This document shows positions 23,491 to 36,566 of a stretch of 64,000 bases of DNA, in pieces. The translations under genes were made by a program, and so were the position numbers. Position 1 is the stretch's first letter. Each line of letters starts with the position of its first letter. A model generated the notes under the pieces. That model saw only the letters and a list, made by a program, of their open reading frames with translations, ran no database searches and had not been told where the DNA came from. The DNA is from Dreissena polymorpha (Eukaryota > Mollusca > Bivalvia > Myida > Dreissenidae), in the NCBI RefSeq assembly GCF_020536995.1, contig NC_068360.1, positions 88,491,676 through 88,555,675 on the forward strand, read 5' to 3'.

Positions 23491-24129
23491 ATGTATAGTC
23501 GCTTATAACATTCGGACGAACTAGATTAAATTCGCATGTTGCAGAATTTATTAACAATAAAAACTGACTACAATCACTTATTGAAACTTAATATTTCTTA
23601 AAATCTTATTTAGACCAGTCTGATCCAGGGAATGGCATGACGTCTCGCATGAATAAATAATTAATTAAATCACGCCATGATAATTAAACGTTTAAGCAAT
23701 TGATAAGCCACGCATGGAATCATGTTATGTAGTTTCCCATTAACAATATTCTAAATTCAAGGTAAAATGACATATCCATTAATAATGAACCTGTCAAATA
23801 GTCGAAGTTTTTTGTTTACATTCTGTTCACTGTTGGTCTTTCAGAACTGCCAGAATTGGCCGCACTGTTCTGCTCCCGGTTACAAACCACCGATATATCA
23901 TGATCAATCCTGAGTCTACGTGATAAAAGTCTTGTTGATTATTCTTCATAATTATTTTCACCATTTAATCATTAAACAAAAAGCGGTTGACGAAAAAAGA
24001 TTTAATAGTTGTGAATTTCAGACCATGCGCATTTTGTGTTAAAAATGTAGTGTGTGTATGTGTATTTCGAAGATTATGAGGTCGTGCCCCGCCTGAGGCT
24101 GCATTATGCGTGGACCAGGAGTCCCAGCA
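23491..24129. other. Intergenic DNA between the 12-bp-repeat element and the plus-strand LINE
   Basis: AT-rich unique-looking sequence. No gene recognised. Confidence 0.5.
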
Positions 24130-26880
24130 CTCCCACCTAATTAAACTAATATTGACAATGCCTTGGATATGAACCAACATGTTGTTATGCTTGGTGATAT
24201 AAACGAAGACCAACTCAGAAACTATACCCGTCTTAAACAGTCATTGGCAATATTTAATTTAAGAAACGTCATAACGGAAGCAACTAGAGTCATTGTCAAT
24301 ATTTCTACATTAATTGACCCCATAATTGTCTCCGATAATTTAATTGTATTGAACAGTGAGGTTATATCAATTGATAATTCCGTAAGTGATCACCATGTCA
24401 CGGCTGCGCACGTTAAAGTCCCAACAGTCATAAGTAAACCGATGCAGAGACATGTTTGGTTGTACAAACGAGCTGATTTTCAACGTCTCAACAATTTAAT
24501 TAACATCGAAAATTGGAATTTTATAACAATGATGAGTGTAGACGATGCTACCACTTTATTCACGAACAAACTTTTAGAACAAATGAAATTATGTTTTCCA
24601 TTTAAATTAGTTCCGTCCTAATGATAAACCTTGGTACGACTCTATGATACGTACATTTTCCCGTAAACGCGACCGACTTAAAGCTACCGCTATAAAAACA
24701 ACCTTCTGAAAACAACTGGGGTAAATTCAAATACGCTCGTAACAGAGTCAACAATATGATTAAACACTCAAAGGAACAGTTTTACTCCAAAATGAAACTA
24801 CATTTACTGATTTAAAATCAAGCAATTCCAGGCAATACTAGAAGATGTTAAAACATCTCATACACTCGCATTCACACTCTGATGTGATACCACCCCTAAA
24901 ATCGGTCGACTTACATGGAAACGTAACTATATATACTTCTGAAGAAGAAAGAGCAACGTGCTTAAACAATTATTTTGTTTCCATTTCAACTTTAGATTCA
25001 TCTTCGGGAGTACTGCCCGTCCCTACTCAGTTTCCATTTGTCAGTTTGCAAAATGTTTCCCTTACTGAAACTGAAATAATCGATTTGATCAAAATTTAAT
25101 AACCAACAAAGCTGTTGGTGGAGATTTAATCAGTCATCTTGTTATTAAGCGTACTTGCGAGTCTATTTCAACACCGTTATGCCTTTTGTTTAATAAATCA
25201 CTACAAGAATGCACATTTCCTTCATTATGGAAAAATGCAATTGTGATGCCCTTATTCAAAAAAGGTGACTCGAACATACCTTTAAACTATCGCCCAATTT
25301 CTCTTTTAAGCTGCTTAGGAAAACTTATGGAGCGTGCTGTATATAAACACTTGTATAACCATTTTATTGCACACAATTTAATTTATTGCAAACAATCAGG
25401 ATTTCTTAGAGGGCACTCAACAGTCTACCAACTCATTGATATATTTGATCAAATAGCTCGATCTATTGACGACAAGAAACGTAATTGTATGATATTCTGC
25501 GATATATCCAAGGCGTTCGACCGTGTTTGGCATCGAGGTCTTTTATTCAAACTTAAACAAAATGGCATAAGTGGAAATTTACTACAATGGATAGAGAGTA
25601 ACTTGTCTAACCGTACCCAAAAAGTATTTGTCGGCTCAGCAAAGTCGCAGTCATTAGAAGTAAATGCCGGTGTCCCCCACCGCTCAGTATTAGGACCGTT
25701 GTTTTCTTGATTTACGTTAACGATATTGTAGAAAACCTTTTAAGTATTACCCGACTGTTTGCTGATGATACTTCATTATCATGTACCACATCTGTATTAG
25801 CTGATCTCAAGGGTATTGTAAATCATGATCTATGCCTAATTAACGTATGGGCAAAGCGTTGGCTTGTTGATTTTAATCCCCAAAAAACTGAAGCTATATT
25901 CTATTCACAACACAAAAGAATATTCCTTTTCCCAAGTTAATGTTTGGTAATGTACCCGTAACATTTGTTGATGAACACAAACATCTCGGTCTTACGCTTG
26001 GCAGCGATGGTAAATGGATCAACCACATAAATAATATTCTGACATCCGCGTCGAAAATCCTCGGCGTTATGCGTAAAGTTAAGTACAAACTATCAAGAAA
26101 ATGTCTAAATCAAATATATTTTACACATTTGCGGCCATTATTAGAATACGCGTGTGCTGTATGGGACGGTTGTACATTGAACGACAAGGAATTACTTGAA
26201 AAAATCCAAAATGAAGCCGCGCGTATTGTCTCAGGCCTAACCAGATCCGTCTCACTTAGAAACCTTTACACTGAAGATAAATGGCAAGTCTAGAAAAACG
26301 ACGAAGTTATCTAAAACTAATACATATCTACAAAATGCATAACGGCCAGTGTCCCAATAACCTTACTAACCTTCTCACACCAATAGTTCATGAACAATCC
26401 TCTCGTAATCTTAGAAACGCGGAAGACTATACTATTTTATCAAGAAGAACTTTACTTTATTCGCGCTCGTTTTTACCATCTGCCATTAGTCTATGGAATT
26501 CGTTACCTATTGACATACGAAACATTAACACCATTTCGAATTTTAAAACTTCATTGAAACAATTATTTAATTTATGCGAAGATAATCCCCAATTCTTTTA
26601 CACTGGGGATAGACACTCATCAATTCTACATGCCCGTTTAAGAAATAACTGCAGCAACCTTAACTCGGACTTATTCATTAATCATTTAAAAAACACTCCC
26701 CTATGTGCGTGCGGAAATGATGTTGAAAATGTTGAGCATTACTTCTTTCGTTGCCATACATACCATTTGCAGCGAATAGCTCTATTCTATAAGTCTGTCA
26801 CCATTACAGAACAGAACAGACATTTTATTTAGACTTATACATAAGTACATCGTCTTAATATATACAGTATAACAGTAAAT
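24130..26880 (+). mobile_element. Decayed CR1/Jockey-like LINE (endonuclease C-term + reverse transcriptase)
   Basis: Plus-strand pieces encode the end of an APE-type endonuclease (LGDINEDQL, TLIDPI, SDHH; 24163-24621), RT fingers (FKKGDSNIPLNYRPISLLSC), palm (FCDISKAFDRVWHRGLLF, VNAGVPHRSVLGP, RLFADDTSLS) at 25186-25940, thumb (25940-26293) and a C-terminal segment with RSFLPSAISLWNSLP (26281-26832). The pieces lie in different frames with small overlaps or gaps at about 24621-24845, 25099-25186, 25707, 25940 and 26290, so it is inactive. The 5' end (ORF1 and most of the endonuclease) is missing, as in a 5'-truncated insertion. Clade assignment is by motif memory only. Confidence 0.9.
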
Positions 26881-26884
26881 ATGT

Positions 26885-29800
26885 CACGTTTTCATTACAT
26901 TTAAGTTGAAAACAAATATATATAAAAAAAATACACACAGACAAGATACAAATGAAGAAAATGCATATAGTAAATTTTCTAAACATATAATGACAGAAAG
27001 ATTTGTAGGTGATACCGGTTATATGGTATTATTGATAAATGAATTGCGAATTGCAAATGCTTCTTCTATATATTTACACAACTTGACAAGTTCGTTTCTA
27101 TCCGAAGAAGTCAGTATTTGGTGATACTTAAACACAGATGGATTAACATATAAATACCTTTTAAGGTATTTTTGTCGTAAAACACTATAACATGGACAAA
27201 TACAAACAAAGTGAAACTCATCTTCAATATCTCTACTATTGCAACAAACACAGTATCTTTCGTTGCGAGGAATATTATTACGGCCATACCTTCCAGTTTG
27301 GATTCTCAGTGAGTGAACAGAAATTCTTAACTTAACAAATTGGATACGCAAACTCCTTGGTAACAAATCCAAATAAGATTCGTATACAATTGTAGGTTTA
27401 AAAACTCTGTACATGTCCAATACAGGACTGTTACTTAATGTACCAAGCCATTCTTGTTTAAATGTATCTATAAGTCTATTTTTAAACTGGCATATAAAAG
27501 AATTAACACACACAGAGCTAGGGTTATTAAAAACATATCCATAACCATAATCGTTTAACAACGGTTAAATATGTGAGACCCAATTATGTTTCCTTTGCGT
27601 TACAACTGTTGAGTCTTACTTGTAGCATTCGTTTACAGAACTTTAAATCGATACGTTCTATTTCTTAAGACTTTGTAAAACCCCATATTTCGGAGGCATA
27701 GTTAAGAATAGAACCAACAAATGCATCAAATAACTGGCAAAGTGTTTTAGGTTTTAGATCATACATTTTACACTTGTATAGCAAAGTATTCATAGCCTTA
27801 AGGGCTTTACCTACTAAATGTTCTTGGTTGAATGTGAGACTACCTGTATAATGTATAACAGTACCTAAATAATTAAAGTTATCAACTGTTTCGATGATTT
27901 GGCCATCGTATGTCCATGCCTCATTTTGGCGTAGGCGGCCCCTCTTACGAAAGACCATAATTTTAGTTTTTGAAGTGTTTACTTTAAGGCCCCAAGTATT
28001 ACAATACACAAGCAGAATATCCTAATGGGTTTGTACTTCTTCAGGATTTTTACCCAATATGGCCATATCATCGGCGAAAAGGAGTAATATAAGTAAAACA
28101 TCGTCAATAGTTAATCCAGACTCTATATTATGTTGTAAAAACATCTCTAGGTCCTCTACAAACAGAGAAAATAGCAAAGGGGACATGACTTCCCCTTGAC
28201 GTAGACCAACCGAGTAACGGAAGTAGTCAGAATAAGTAGAACATGACTTAAATTAACACGATTTAACATTTTCATACATGTCTTTAACAATTTGCAATAT
28301 TTTACCTCTAATGCCAGTTTTATATAATTGAACCACAATGCATTTCTATATATACTATCAAAACATTTCATCATGTCTACATATATAACATAGAGCCTTT
28401 TATTGTCATCAATATATTTTTGTACAATAGACATTAATATGTATATAGCATCAATTGTTGAATAACCCTTACCAAATCCGAATTGTGCATCCGAAATACT
28501 ATTATTATTCTCACAAAAACATTCGATGAGCTTATTAATTATTGTAGTAAATAGTTTTGAGAAACAGCTCACAAGTGTAATTCCTCTGTAATTATTAATA
28601 TCTTTTACAGAGCCCTTTTGTGTAATGGGATTATAATTCCATGTGTCCATTTTTTCAGGGAAAACCCCAGATTGTAGTATACAATTAAAAATATCACATA
28701 CATGGTTACACAATATATCGCTACATTTTATAAAATATTCGTTTAATATAAAATCAACACCGGCTGACTTATTTCTCTTTAGTTTTTTTAATTGCACATA
28801 TAACTTCATCAACACTAATAGGCTGGTCTAACTCTGGAAACACAACATTATCTTCACTAAAATTATAGCTGAAACAAAAATGCTATGCCTCGGTATTATT
28901 GCAATTAAAAGTACTGTTGCTAAGGTTTTCAAAAATAATTGAAAATCTTCCAATGAAATGTTATGGCTGGTTAGTTTATTCTTTGATTTTAAAAATTTCC
29001 AAAAATCGCGAGGTTTTTTTTTCTTTAAGTTTTCAATATCAGACAATTTTGTACGGTATGCACATCCCTTCCTTTTCCGTATTAAATCTTTATAAAGTTT
29101 CTTATAATGACAAAGCATTGATCTACTAGCGTCTGATTTATTTAAATAAAAACACTTTAAGGCATCAATTTATAAACGACAGGCAGACTCACAATCACTA
29201 TCGAACCAGTCAGCATTAGTTCGTATTCTTCGAACATGTACTTCGGTTTATTACTAAACGTATATGTATGTGAAAATGATGGGTCCGCTACACTTCGGAT
29301 AGTATCAGTAAACTCGTTTATGGCATTATTTACTGACAATCTATTCAAATAATCAACATAACGTACAATATCATTAAAAGCAGATAATTTACAGGGCTCG
29401 ATACTAACAGTGGTCCGTTGACCCGGGGTCAGTAAAAAATAGGGAGGGCCAGTGAAACTAGAAATTTGGTTGATCCGTTGGAGCAGTGAAAAGTCATGGC
29501 CAGCTTATTGTGAAATACTAGTGGAAAGCCGTGTTCATCAATAGAACAACTTTATGTGTTCATAATAAACCGATAATTTCATCATTATTTTATGGACCGA
29601 CTCGAAACTTGGATGAAAGAAGCAACACATTGGAAATTCTAATTTTTCTAGATGCCTGAATGATAAAAACCTGTTGTCGGATCAAAACATTGATTTGCGA
29701 TCCACAAATGTCTCCAGACTTTGCCGTGATCGATACACAAATTAACATAAAATTCAAAGCGTTCGGATGAAATGAACCAATGGTATTTATTATTTTGAAA

Positions 29801-32135
29801 AAAGCAGCAATAATCAGCATTTTATCGATCTTAGTACCATCAGAATATACATTGTTTACCAGGCGAATTTACACTGGATGGCGCAGAATGTTTTGATATT
29901 GCCGGAGAGTAAACGTGCGTATTTTCAAGATTCAAGTTTTCGCGATATAGAATTTTATTCCGGGGGTGGTTGAACCTCCGCCTAAAAACCTAACAGAACC
30001 TCCGCCTAAAAACCTAAAACTATATTTAATGAAGAGAAGCTTGAAGTACAGCGAAAATATTAAAAGGATAAGAGATAGTTAATTAGTATAGTTTTCTTTT
30101 TATAAATGCACAATACATTGAAAGTCCGGAAAGTGAGTAGAAATTTAGGTAAAATAACACAGAAATTGTCGGACCACTTGAAACCTTGGAGGACCAGTAA
30201 TTTCTGAAAGCTGCTTGTCCTTTGGGTCAGTAGGTAATTAAAGTTAGTGTCAGGCCCTGATTTAGCTATGATTTCTGCTCGAAATAGATCTTTGAGGGAA
30301 CTGTCCCATTTGTATTTTACATCAGTAAATTACTCGTGTTTGGGTGAAAAGTTATTACAACGAAGAGACAGGTGTAACGGGGCATGATCGCTTCATTCAA
30401 TAAATTCGCCTATTGTAAAATCAACAATACATGAAAAATTTCGTTCACTAGCTATCAAGCATGGATGTCCCGTTATGGCCATAAAATGTATGTTTACTAC
30501 TGTCACCTAATCTACCATTAACAATACGTGTACATGTTGACTTACACAAATCAAGCAATTTACAACCATGGCTATTATGTACATTATCAACAGAGGCCCT
30601 AACAGAGACTTGATCAGGGCAATAATCTATATCATCGTAAAAAGTATTCATACAGTCATATACAATATAATCACGTTTGTTGCCTACTCTACTGTTTAGA
30701 TCCCCAGTTATAAATACTTTACCCGATTCAGAAAAGAATGATATATCATTTTCTAAAAATTCAAAAAGGTCAATATTAAACGTATTATACATAGGCGAAT
30801 CTTCACCCCAAATATAGGCTGCACATAAATAAATATTTTCATCTAAGTTAAAAAGCTCACGATCTAATTTAAGCCAAATAACAAGATTATAGCGATTGCG
30901 TACAATAGTTATTCCATCCTTTAAATGTTCCCTAAAATAAACAACAACACCACCGCTAGATCTACGTGCATTTCTTTGTTGAGTTTTTCTATAAAAATTG
31001 TGAGATATAAAACCATCAAGAGAAATAACGCTTGACTTGTTATTCCAAGTTTCGTAAATAAACAGATATCATGAGAAGTAATTAAATTAACAAAATTAAT
31101 ATTACTTTTTTTACAATCTGTTAAACCATTCACGTTCCAAGACAAGATAGAAATCCTACTGTCATCGGGCCCCTATGCGCGCTGCGGTACCCCATCTATA
31201 TAGAGGGTGTCGTAAGCAAGGTACGCACGCTTCCCTTGCCGCCTCGCGTCTTTCATCTTGGGAACCAGCCTTCGCCTCTTCTGAATTACATCCTGTGGAA
31301 ACTGCTCAAACACCCTGAAAACAGTTCCATCGAGTTCTTTCCACCGCTTTCGCACCATTTCCCTGTCGTTGAAGTACGAAAACTTCGCCACAATGTTCCT
31401 TACTTTTCCCGCAGTCGGTGCACCAGGGGAACGATGCACACGTTCGAATTTAATGGAATCCACCAACTCACGTGCAATGTGGAAAGCGTCCTCGAGATGT
31501 TGACGAAGCTTACGCTCCGTCACTTCCGGCGTCTCGTTACTTGAAGCGTTGTCTTCCGGAACACTGGTGATTATTTATCATGCTCTGTGACTGGAGATAC
31601 GAAACATCATCGCGCAAGGCTTCTCGCTCCTTCTCGAGCTCGTCGATACGTGACGCCATCTGCGCTGCGTGGATGTCCACCCCGTCCACCTTGTCATCAA
31701 CCCGCTTCACTCGATCGTCCACCTTCTTAATCCGCTCGTCCAATGCCACCCACAACTTTTTGATGTCCGTCTCCATGCCATCGATCCTCTTCTCAATGAC
31801 TTAAACTATTTTTAATTTATCTACGGACTCTAGTCGGTTACGTATAGATTTCATTATCTCCATAAGGTCCCTATTCGTAGGTTCGGAATTGCCACCGTCC
31901 GCCATTTTTGTGACACTATTTAGCATTTACTGGCACAAACACACTATCACTCAGTTGATCTCCGTACAACACCGAATTTGTCCAATGAAGCAAATCGCTT
32001 ACCGGAGTAGATTCTGTTCTCGAGCTCCCGGACGGGCCTCTTTGTTTATGCACTTTACTATTGTTGCTATTGTTTTGGCCATTGTCACTACTATTCCTCT
32101 GTTTTCTCCTTTTATTGTTTGAATTTTTCATCATG
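26885..32135 (-). mobile_element. Decayed L1/Tx1-like LINE with ORF1 and ORF2, split by a DNA transposon
   Basis: Minus strand, 5' to 3': a Lys/Asn-rich leader (32134-31916); an ORF1-like coiled coil (METDIKKLWVALDERIKKVD.., 31776-31537) and an L1 ORF1-type RRM/C-terminal region (31523-31173, FERVHRSPGAPTAGKVRNIV); an ORF2 endonuclease start (MSWNVNGLTDCKKSNINFV, 31145) and a later piece with GDLNSRVGNKRDYIVYD (30792-30448); RT (KSAGVDFILNEYF, NNYRGITLVSCFSKLF, QFGFGKGYSTIDAI, VDMMKCFDSIYRNALW; 28815-28156); a post-RT region (28009-27665); and a C-terminal CVCCNSRDIEDEFHFVC knuckle (27561-27019). Several frame breaks make it inactive. A hAT-like element interrupts it at 29392-30259. It meets the plus-strand LINE tail to tail near 26.88 kb. 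Confidence 0.88.
29392..30259. mobile_element. hAT-like non-autonomous element, 868 bp, 5-bp TSD ATTTA, inside the minus-strand LINE
   Basis: Ends CAGGGCTCGATACTAAC and (reverse complement of the right end) CAGGGCCTGACACTAAC form an imperfect terminal inverted repeat; similarity continues inward around GGTCC and TGACCC. ATTTA flanks both sides (29387-29391, 30260-30264). No transposase frame is seen. It interrupts the LINE ORF2, so it is younger than the LINE. Family by TIR and TSD length: hAT5-type (inference). Confidence 0.82.
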
Positions 32136-32379
32136 CACCATTGTATCCATGTAAAAGAACATTTAGCACTTTTAGCTCTATACTAACATTCACAAATATG
32201 CATTAAATCCAGTAAATAAAACATGTTAAAACTATTGCAAGGGAAAGACCCCCGATAATGTTGAAGAACTTCAGGTCTAACCCTTTTTCCATTATGTATG
32301 TATGGACCAATGTATATATTTGTACAATGTCATGACTTGGAAATAAAATATGTTTAAAGTAAGATTAATGACATTATTT

Positions 32380-34240
32380 CTAAACAAGCATAATTTCTTA
32401 TGGAGAGTAAGTTGGTTCCTTTTTTTCCTAGTCCCTTATTCGAATAAGGACTAAGAAACAGTTCATCATTCCTTATTAACATATTTGATATAGGATTTAA
32501 AAAATAAGGCATATAGTTCTTAAGTGAATCAAAACAAAATAACAATAAAACATTTACTTTATGTATTACGTTACATATTCATGTTTCTTCTTCGCGCTTG
32601 GATAGGATTTCTTGTTTAAACCAAACCGGCATTTTCTGCTTCAAATACTTCACATCAACAAAAGCTTCAGCTTATACAACTACTTTACATTTATGTGATA
32701 TAAAAATGCAATATTGTACATTTCAACATGCTTGTTTTTATTTATAATCCAGTTCCTTTTATGAGGCTGAATAAGGAAAAAGGAAGCAGTGCCTTACTGG
32801 TATCTCTGATTACCGAGGTAAAGCCGAATAAGAAACTGGGATTTTCTTACTTAAACATCAATGAAATTGATCCAAAGTGTAAAACAGATGAATTTACATC
32901 ATTCTATAAATATTCAATCTATATAATATTTTATTTCATAATGCAAACAACTGCGCACAAACTAGCTCTAATAGTGGGTTTTCTTCGTAGATGTGTTTAA
33001 GTGCGAATACGCGTTTTCTGGCTCATGCAGACCAACGGTACACCCGGCGACCTTCAACCTCGGCACACGAATATTGACCATAGGGTGTACAAAACGGCGA
33101 TGGCATCGACGGTAAACAGTCTTTCGCCGATCTTAGAGTTGCATTTGCGCTCTGTATTCGTACCGAATTTCAGACAGCACTGTCGTCAGTGCGACGTCAC
33201 TGACGTAACCATAAAGGCGAGACTGTACCGGAAGCAGCAGACCAGGTTCCTCTAGAAGACTGGAAAGTTCCATCGAGATGCCTCTGTATAATGTTTTTCA
33301 ATTAAAAAACCAAAGCGTATACTGCTAAAATGAGCGTTTTTATTGAAATTGTTTTTCTATCTTTGATCGCATTTCCGCTCTCTGATGCAAACGGTGCATC
33401 CGGCGACCTTCAACTTTGGTGCACTACCAAAGGTCTTGAGAACCGACACAATATGACGCTGGTATCGGTGGTAAACACTAACAGTCTTATTTTTCCAAAG
33501 TAAGTGCAACTGGCTACTTTTACTGAATTCAATCACGAAATGGAACTGGATTATAATTAAAATAAACAACCGTAGGTAGAAATGTACTTAAAAAATATTG
33601 TAAGTTCCGTATTCCTTATTCAAGCCGCATAACTGGGTTATCATGAAATAGAGTGATTTTCATGTATGGGTGTTACAATTTGCCCAATGTCATTTATTTA
33701 TAAAATGATGTTCATTTATATGTGGTACACTTTGGAGCAATGCCATAGATGTTTAAGTAAGAATAAGGCATAAGCAACTGGTTACTTGTTCCTTATTCAG
33801 CCGCGAAAAATGAACTGAGTTATCAGTCAACAAAACTCAGTAGAAATATATGGCAATTAATACTTCTAATATCCAACCTACAACCTACACATGCAATGAC
33901 TTCCGTTCGTATGTGGGACTCTCTGGTTCATTTAATTATTTTTTTTAATGAAAATGCCAGTTCCTATTTGATTTCAATAAGTAAACGACCAATTAAATTA
34001 GTAAGTCGCGAAAAAGGACATGGGTTATCATTAAGTAAAACTAATATGAAAGGTATATCAATAAATATTTTTTTTAAGCCAACCTACATATACACTAATT
34101 TGTGGTACACGTTGGTTCATTTAACCTTTAATTCAAATGAAGAAAATGCATATTCCTTCTTTGGCTTAAATAAGGAATAAGGAACTGGTTCCCTTTTCGA
34201 TCCTTATTCAGCCGCGAAAAAGGAAATGGCGTTTAAAACA
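32380..34240. repeat. Degenerate ~190-bp tandem region with CCTTATTC motifs, non-coding
   Basis: TTCCTTATTCAGCCGCGAAAAAGGA-like motifs recur about every 190-200 bp from 33.6 kb, with GTGGTACAC(T/G)TTGG and AAAATGCCAGTTCC. GGCGACCTTCAAC occurs twice, 360 bp apart. A palindrome TCCCTTATTCGAATAAGGA is at about 32430. Short ORFs here are not recognisable. Confidence 0.55.
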
Positions 34241-34390
34241 AATATTTTAAATGTACTAGATTGAATTTTTATATCGCATAACTATTAAATAAGTGAACAG
34301 GCTTTAGTTTTGGCTGATGTGAAGATTGTATTCAAAGTAGAAAATGCCGGTTCGGTTCATACAACAAATCCTATGCAAACGATAGGAAAA

Positions 34391-34587
34391 GTCCGCACAG
34401 GCTAATCAGGGACGACACGTTCCACTTTTATGACATTTTTCGTTTAAATGAAGTCTCTTCTTAGCAAAAATCCAATTTAGGCGGAAAGTGTCGTCCCTGA
34501 TCAGCCTGTGCGGACTGCATAGGCTAATCTGGGACGACACTTTACGCACATGCATTATGCCCAGTTTTTTTTTCAGAACACGACTCA
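34391..34587. repeat. Palindromic MITE family F, left arm missing
   Basis: Starts within the first hairpin (GTCCGCACAGGCTAATC) and runs to CAGAACACGACTCAA; the right half is intact. Confidence 0.85.
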
Positions 34588-34637
34588 ATTAAAAATGTTT
34601 AGAGGATGCGTCTTATGCAGATAATTGTAGTTCACGC

Positions 34638-34700
34638 GGACCAGGGACCTATACAAACCATTTGCTTGTAAAGGGGCGGCCAGATTAAATCGATTGCGAC
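34638..34700. repeat. Single CAGGGACCTATACAAAC transposon-end-like segment
   Basis: The first 17 bases match one arm of the palindrome at 45390-45425; no partner end was located nearby. Its extent to the right is not determined. Confidence 0.4.
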
Positions 34701-35140
34701 ATTAACAATGCGACATCCCATTCTCCTGATTTTATATGATAGTTCGACCATTTCAAAGCCAACTTTTGCAGTTTCTAGTAGGTCAGCATTGCATCCGACA
34801 CCATAACACAAAAATTGTATCAAAAAGCTCTATTATTGAATGGATGTGATCGACATAGTTTGAATTTATACGCTAATGCGTAAAAACATATAAGATTGGT
34901 TTAGATCCATTCGAACTCCCGTTTAAAAAATGGTGTTCAGCAAACACCACAGTCTAAAACAAACGCACAAAAAATACCCCTGAAACTACCTTTAATTCAA
35001 GAAATAAGTATATATGCTGCAAGACGAACTTAAAATTTAGATCGATATACATCCAAATGTTTTCTTAATGTTTGAACTATACTGTAAATCTTTAACACAG
35101 CCATGTAAATGAAAATTAAATGAACACTACCGCAGACATA

Positions 35141-35402
35141 TGAGTCGCGTTCTAAGAAAACTGAGCATAATGCATGTGCGTAAAGTGTCGTCCCAGATTA
35201 GCCTGTGCAGTCCACACAGGCTGATAAGGGACGACACTTTCCGCCTAAAATGGATTTTTGCTAAGAAGATACTTCTTTCAATGAAAAATACCGTAAAAGC
35301 GGAAAGTGTCGTCCCTGATTAGCCTGTGCGGATTGCACAGGCTAATCTGAGACGACACTTTACGCACGTGCATTAAGCCCAGTTTTCTCAGAACGCGACT
35401 CA
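35141..35402. repeat. Palindromic MITE family F, the cleanest copy
   Basis: TGAGTCGCGTTCTAAGAAAA to TTTTCTCAGAACGCGACTCA. Flanks share a longer imperfect direct repeat (ATGAAC.CTACC.CAGAC on both sides, about 22 bp), more than a usual transposon duplication. Confidence 0.92.
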
Positions 35403-36017
35403 AATGAACGCTACCACAGACTTATCGTTGTTGTGTGACAGGAATGTGCACATCTATGAATAGCAATGCCATAAAATGTCAGCTCTCAGTATCTGTCGGC
35501 TAAATCCATGATTACGACCACTTAACAACCTACTCGGTTATCCAATTCATATAGCTATCACATCACCAATTACAGAATATGTAAAGGCTAAATAAATCAA
35601 CATTTCATGAGATCAATCGAAGAAAATCGAAACATTACCAATAGGAAACGGGGTCTTATTGCAACTAAAACGGAATTGGATAGGATGCTTCAAACGATGG
35701 TCGTCCAGTCCAATGTAGTTTATTGCCATCAGTAAAATACTTGACTTTCATCAATCAAAACGTCGATACTTTAAAATCGGTTAAAAAAACAGACGAAAGG
35801 GAAAAGAAAACATATTTTTAAACTCGTAATGCGTGTGTTCAACTGATTGTACAAGGTCAGAATTATTACGTGGAAAGTTTATTTACCGACGAACCGAAAA
35901 ACGTGTATAACTTTTGAAACTTTACCTGATTAATGAATAGTTTAATGACGATGATGAAGATAAACGGAAATCAGTAGAATTAGATCAATAACATCATAAA
36001 GTGTGGTAGCTTGCACA
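35403..36017 (+). promoter_or_regulatory. Presumed scramblase promoter / 5'UTR region
   Basis: Unique sequence between the last MITE and the scramblase ATG. Composition jumps from AT-rich to GC-rich at about 36040. No definite TATA box or initiator is identified; assignment is by position only. Confidence 0.35.
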
Positions 36018-36484
36018 ATGGACCAGGACAGAAGGTACAGTAGTAGCCAGTTGGAGGGCGGGTCGGCGAGGAGATTCTCCCGGGCCCCGCACGAGGTTTC
36101 GCTGGAGGGCGGGTCGGCGAGGCGTTTCTCCCGGGGCCCGCACGAGGTGTCGCTGGAGGGCGGCTCGGCGAGGCGATTGTCCCGGGACCCGCACGAGGTT
36201 TTGCTGGAGGGCGGCTCGGCGAGACGATTGTCCCGGGGTCCGCACGAGGTGTCGCAGCTGACTGGTTCGAGTCTGGAGCGGAAGTCGAGCCGGGCCAAGG
36301 CGGTCGTGAGCCCTGTCAGCGAGATTGAGGAGATCCAGGGGCACGTGGAGGAGCCGGGAGAGGAGGGAGAGGAAGGTCGACAGAATGTAAGAAGTTTTGC
36401 ATGAAGCAAATCAATCCGGTTAAGGGATATGTCGCTTACTTTAATACATTGGTATTATATATCCGATATATCTTTACAATTAGA

Positions 36485-36566
<82 letters not shown>

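Noticed and set aside
32728-33000. 90-aa plus ORF (MLVFIYNPVPFMRLNKEKGSS)
   Set aside because: Lies in a degenerate ~190-bp repeat region containing the CCTTATTC motif; no recognisable domain or splice context.
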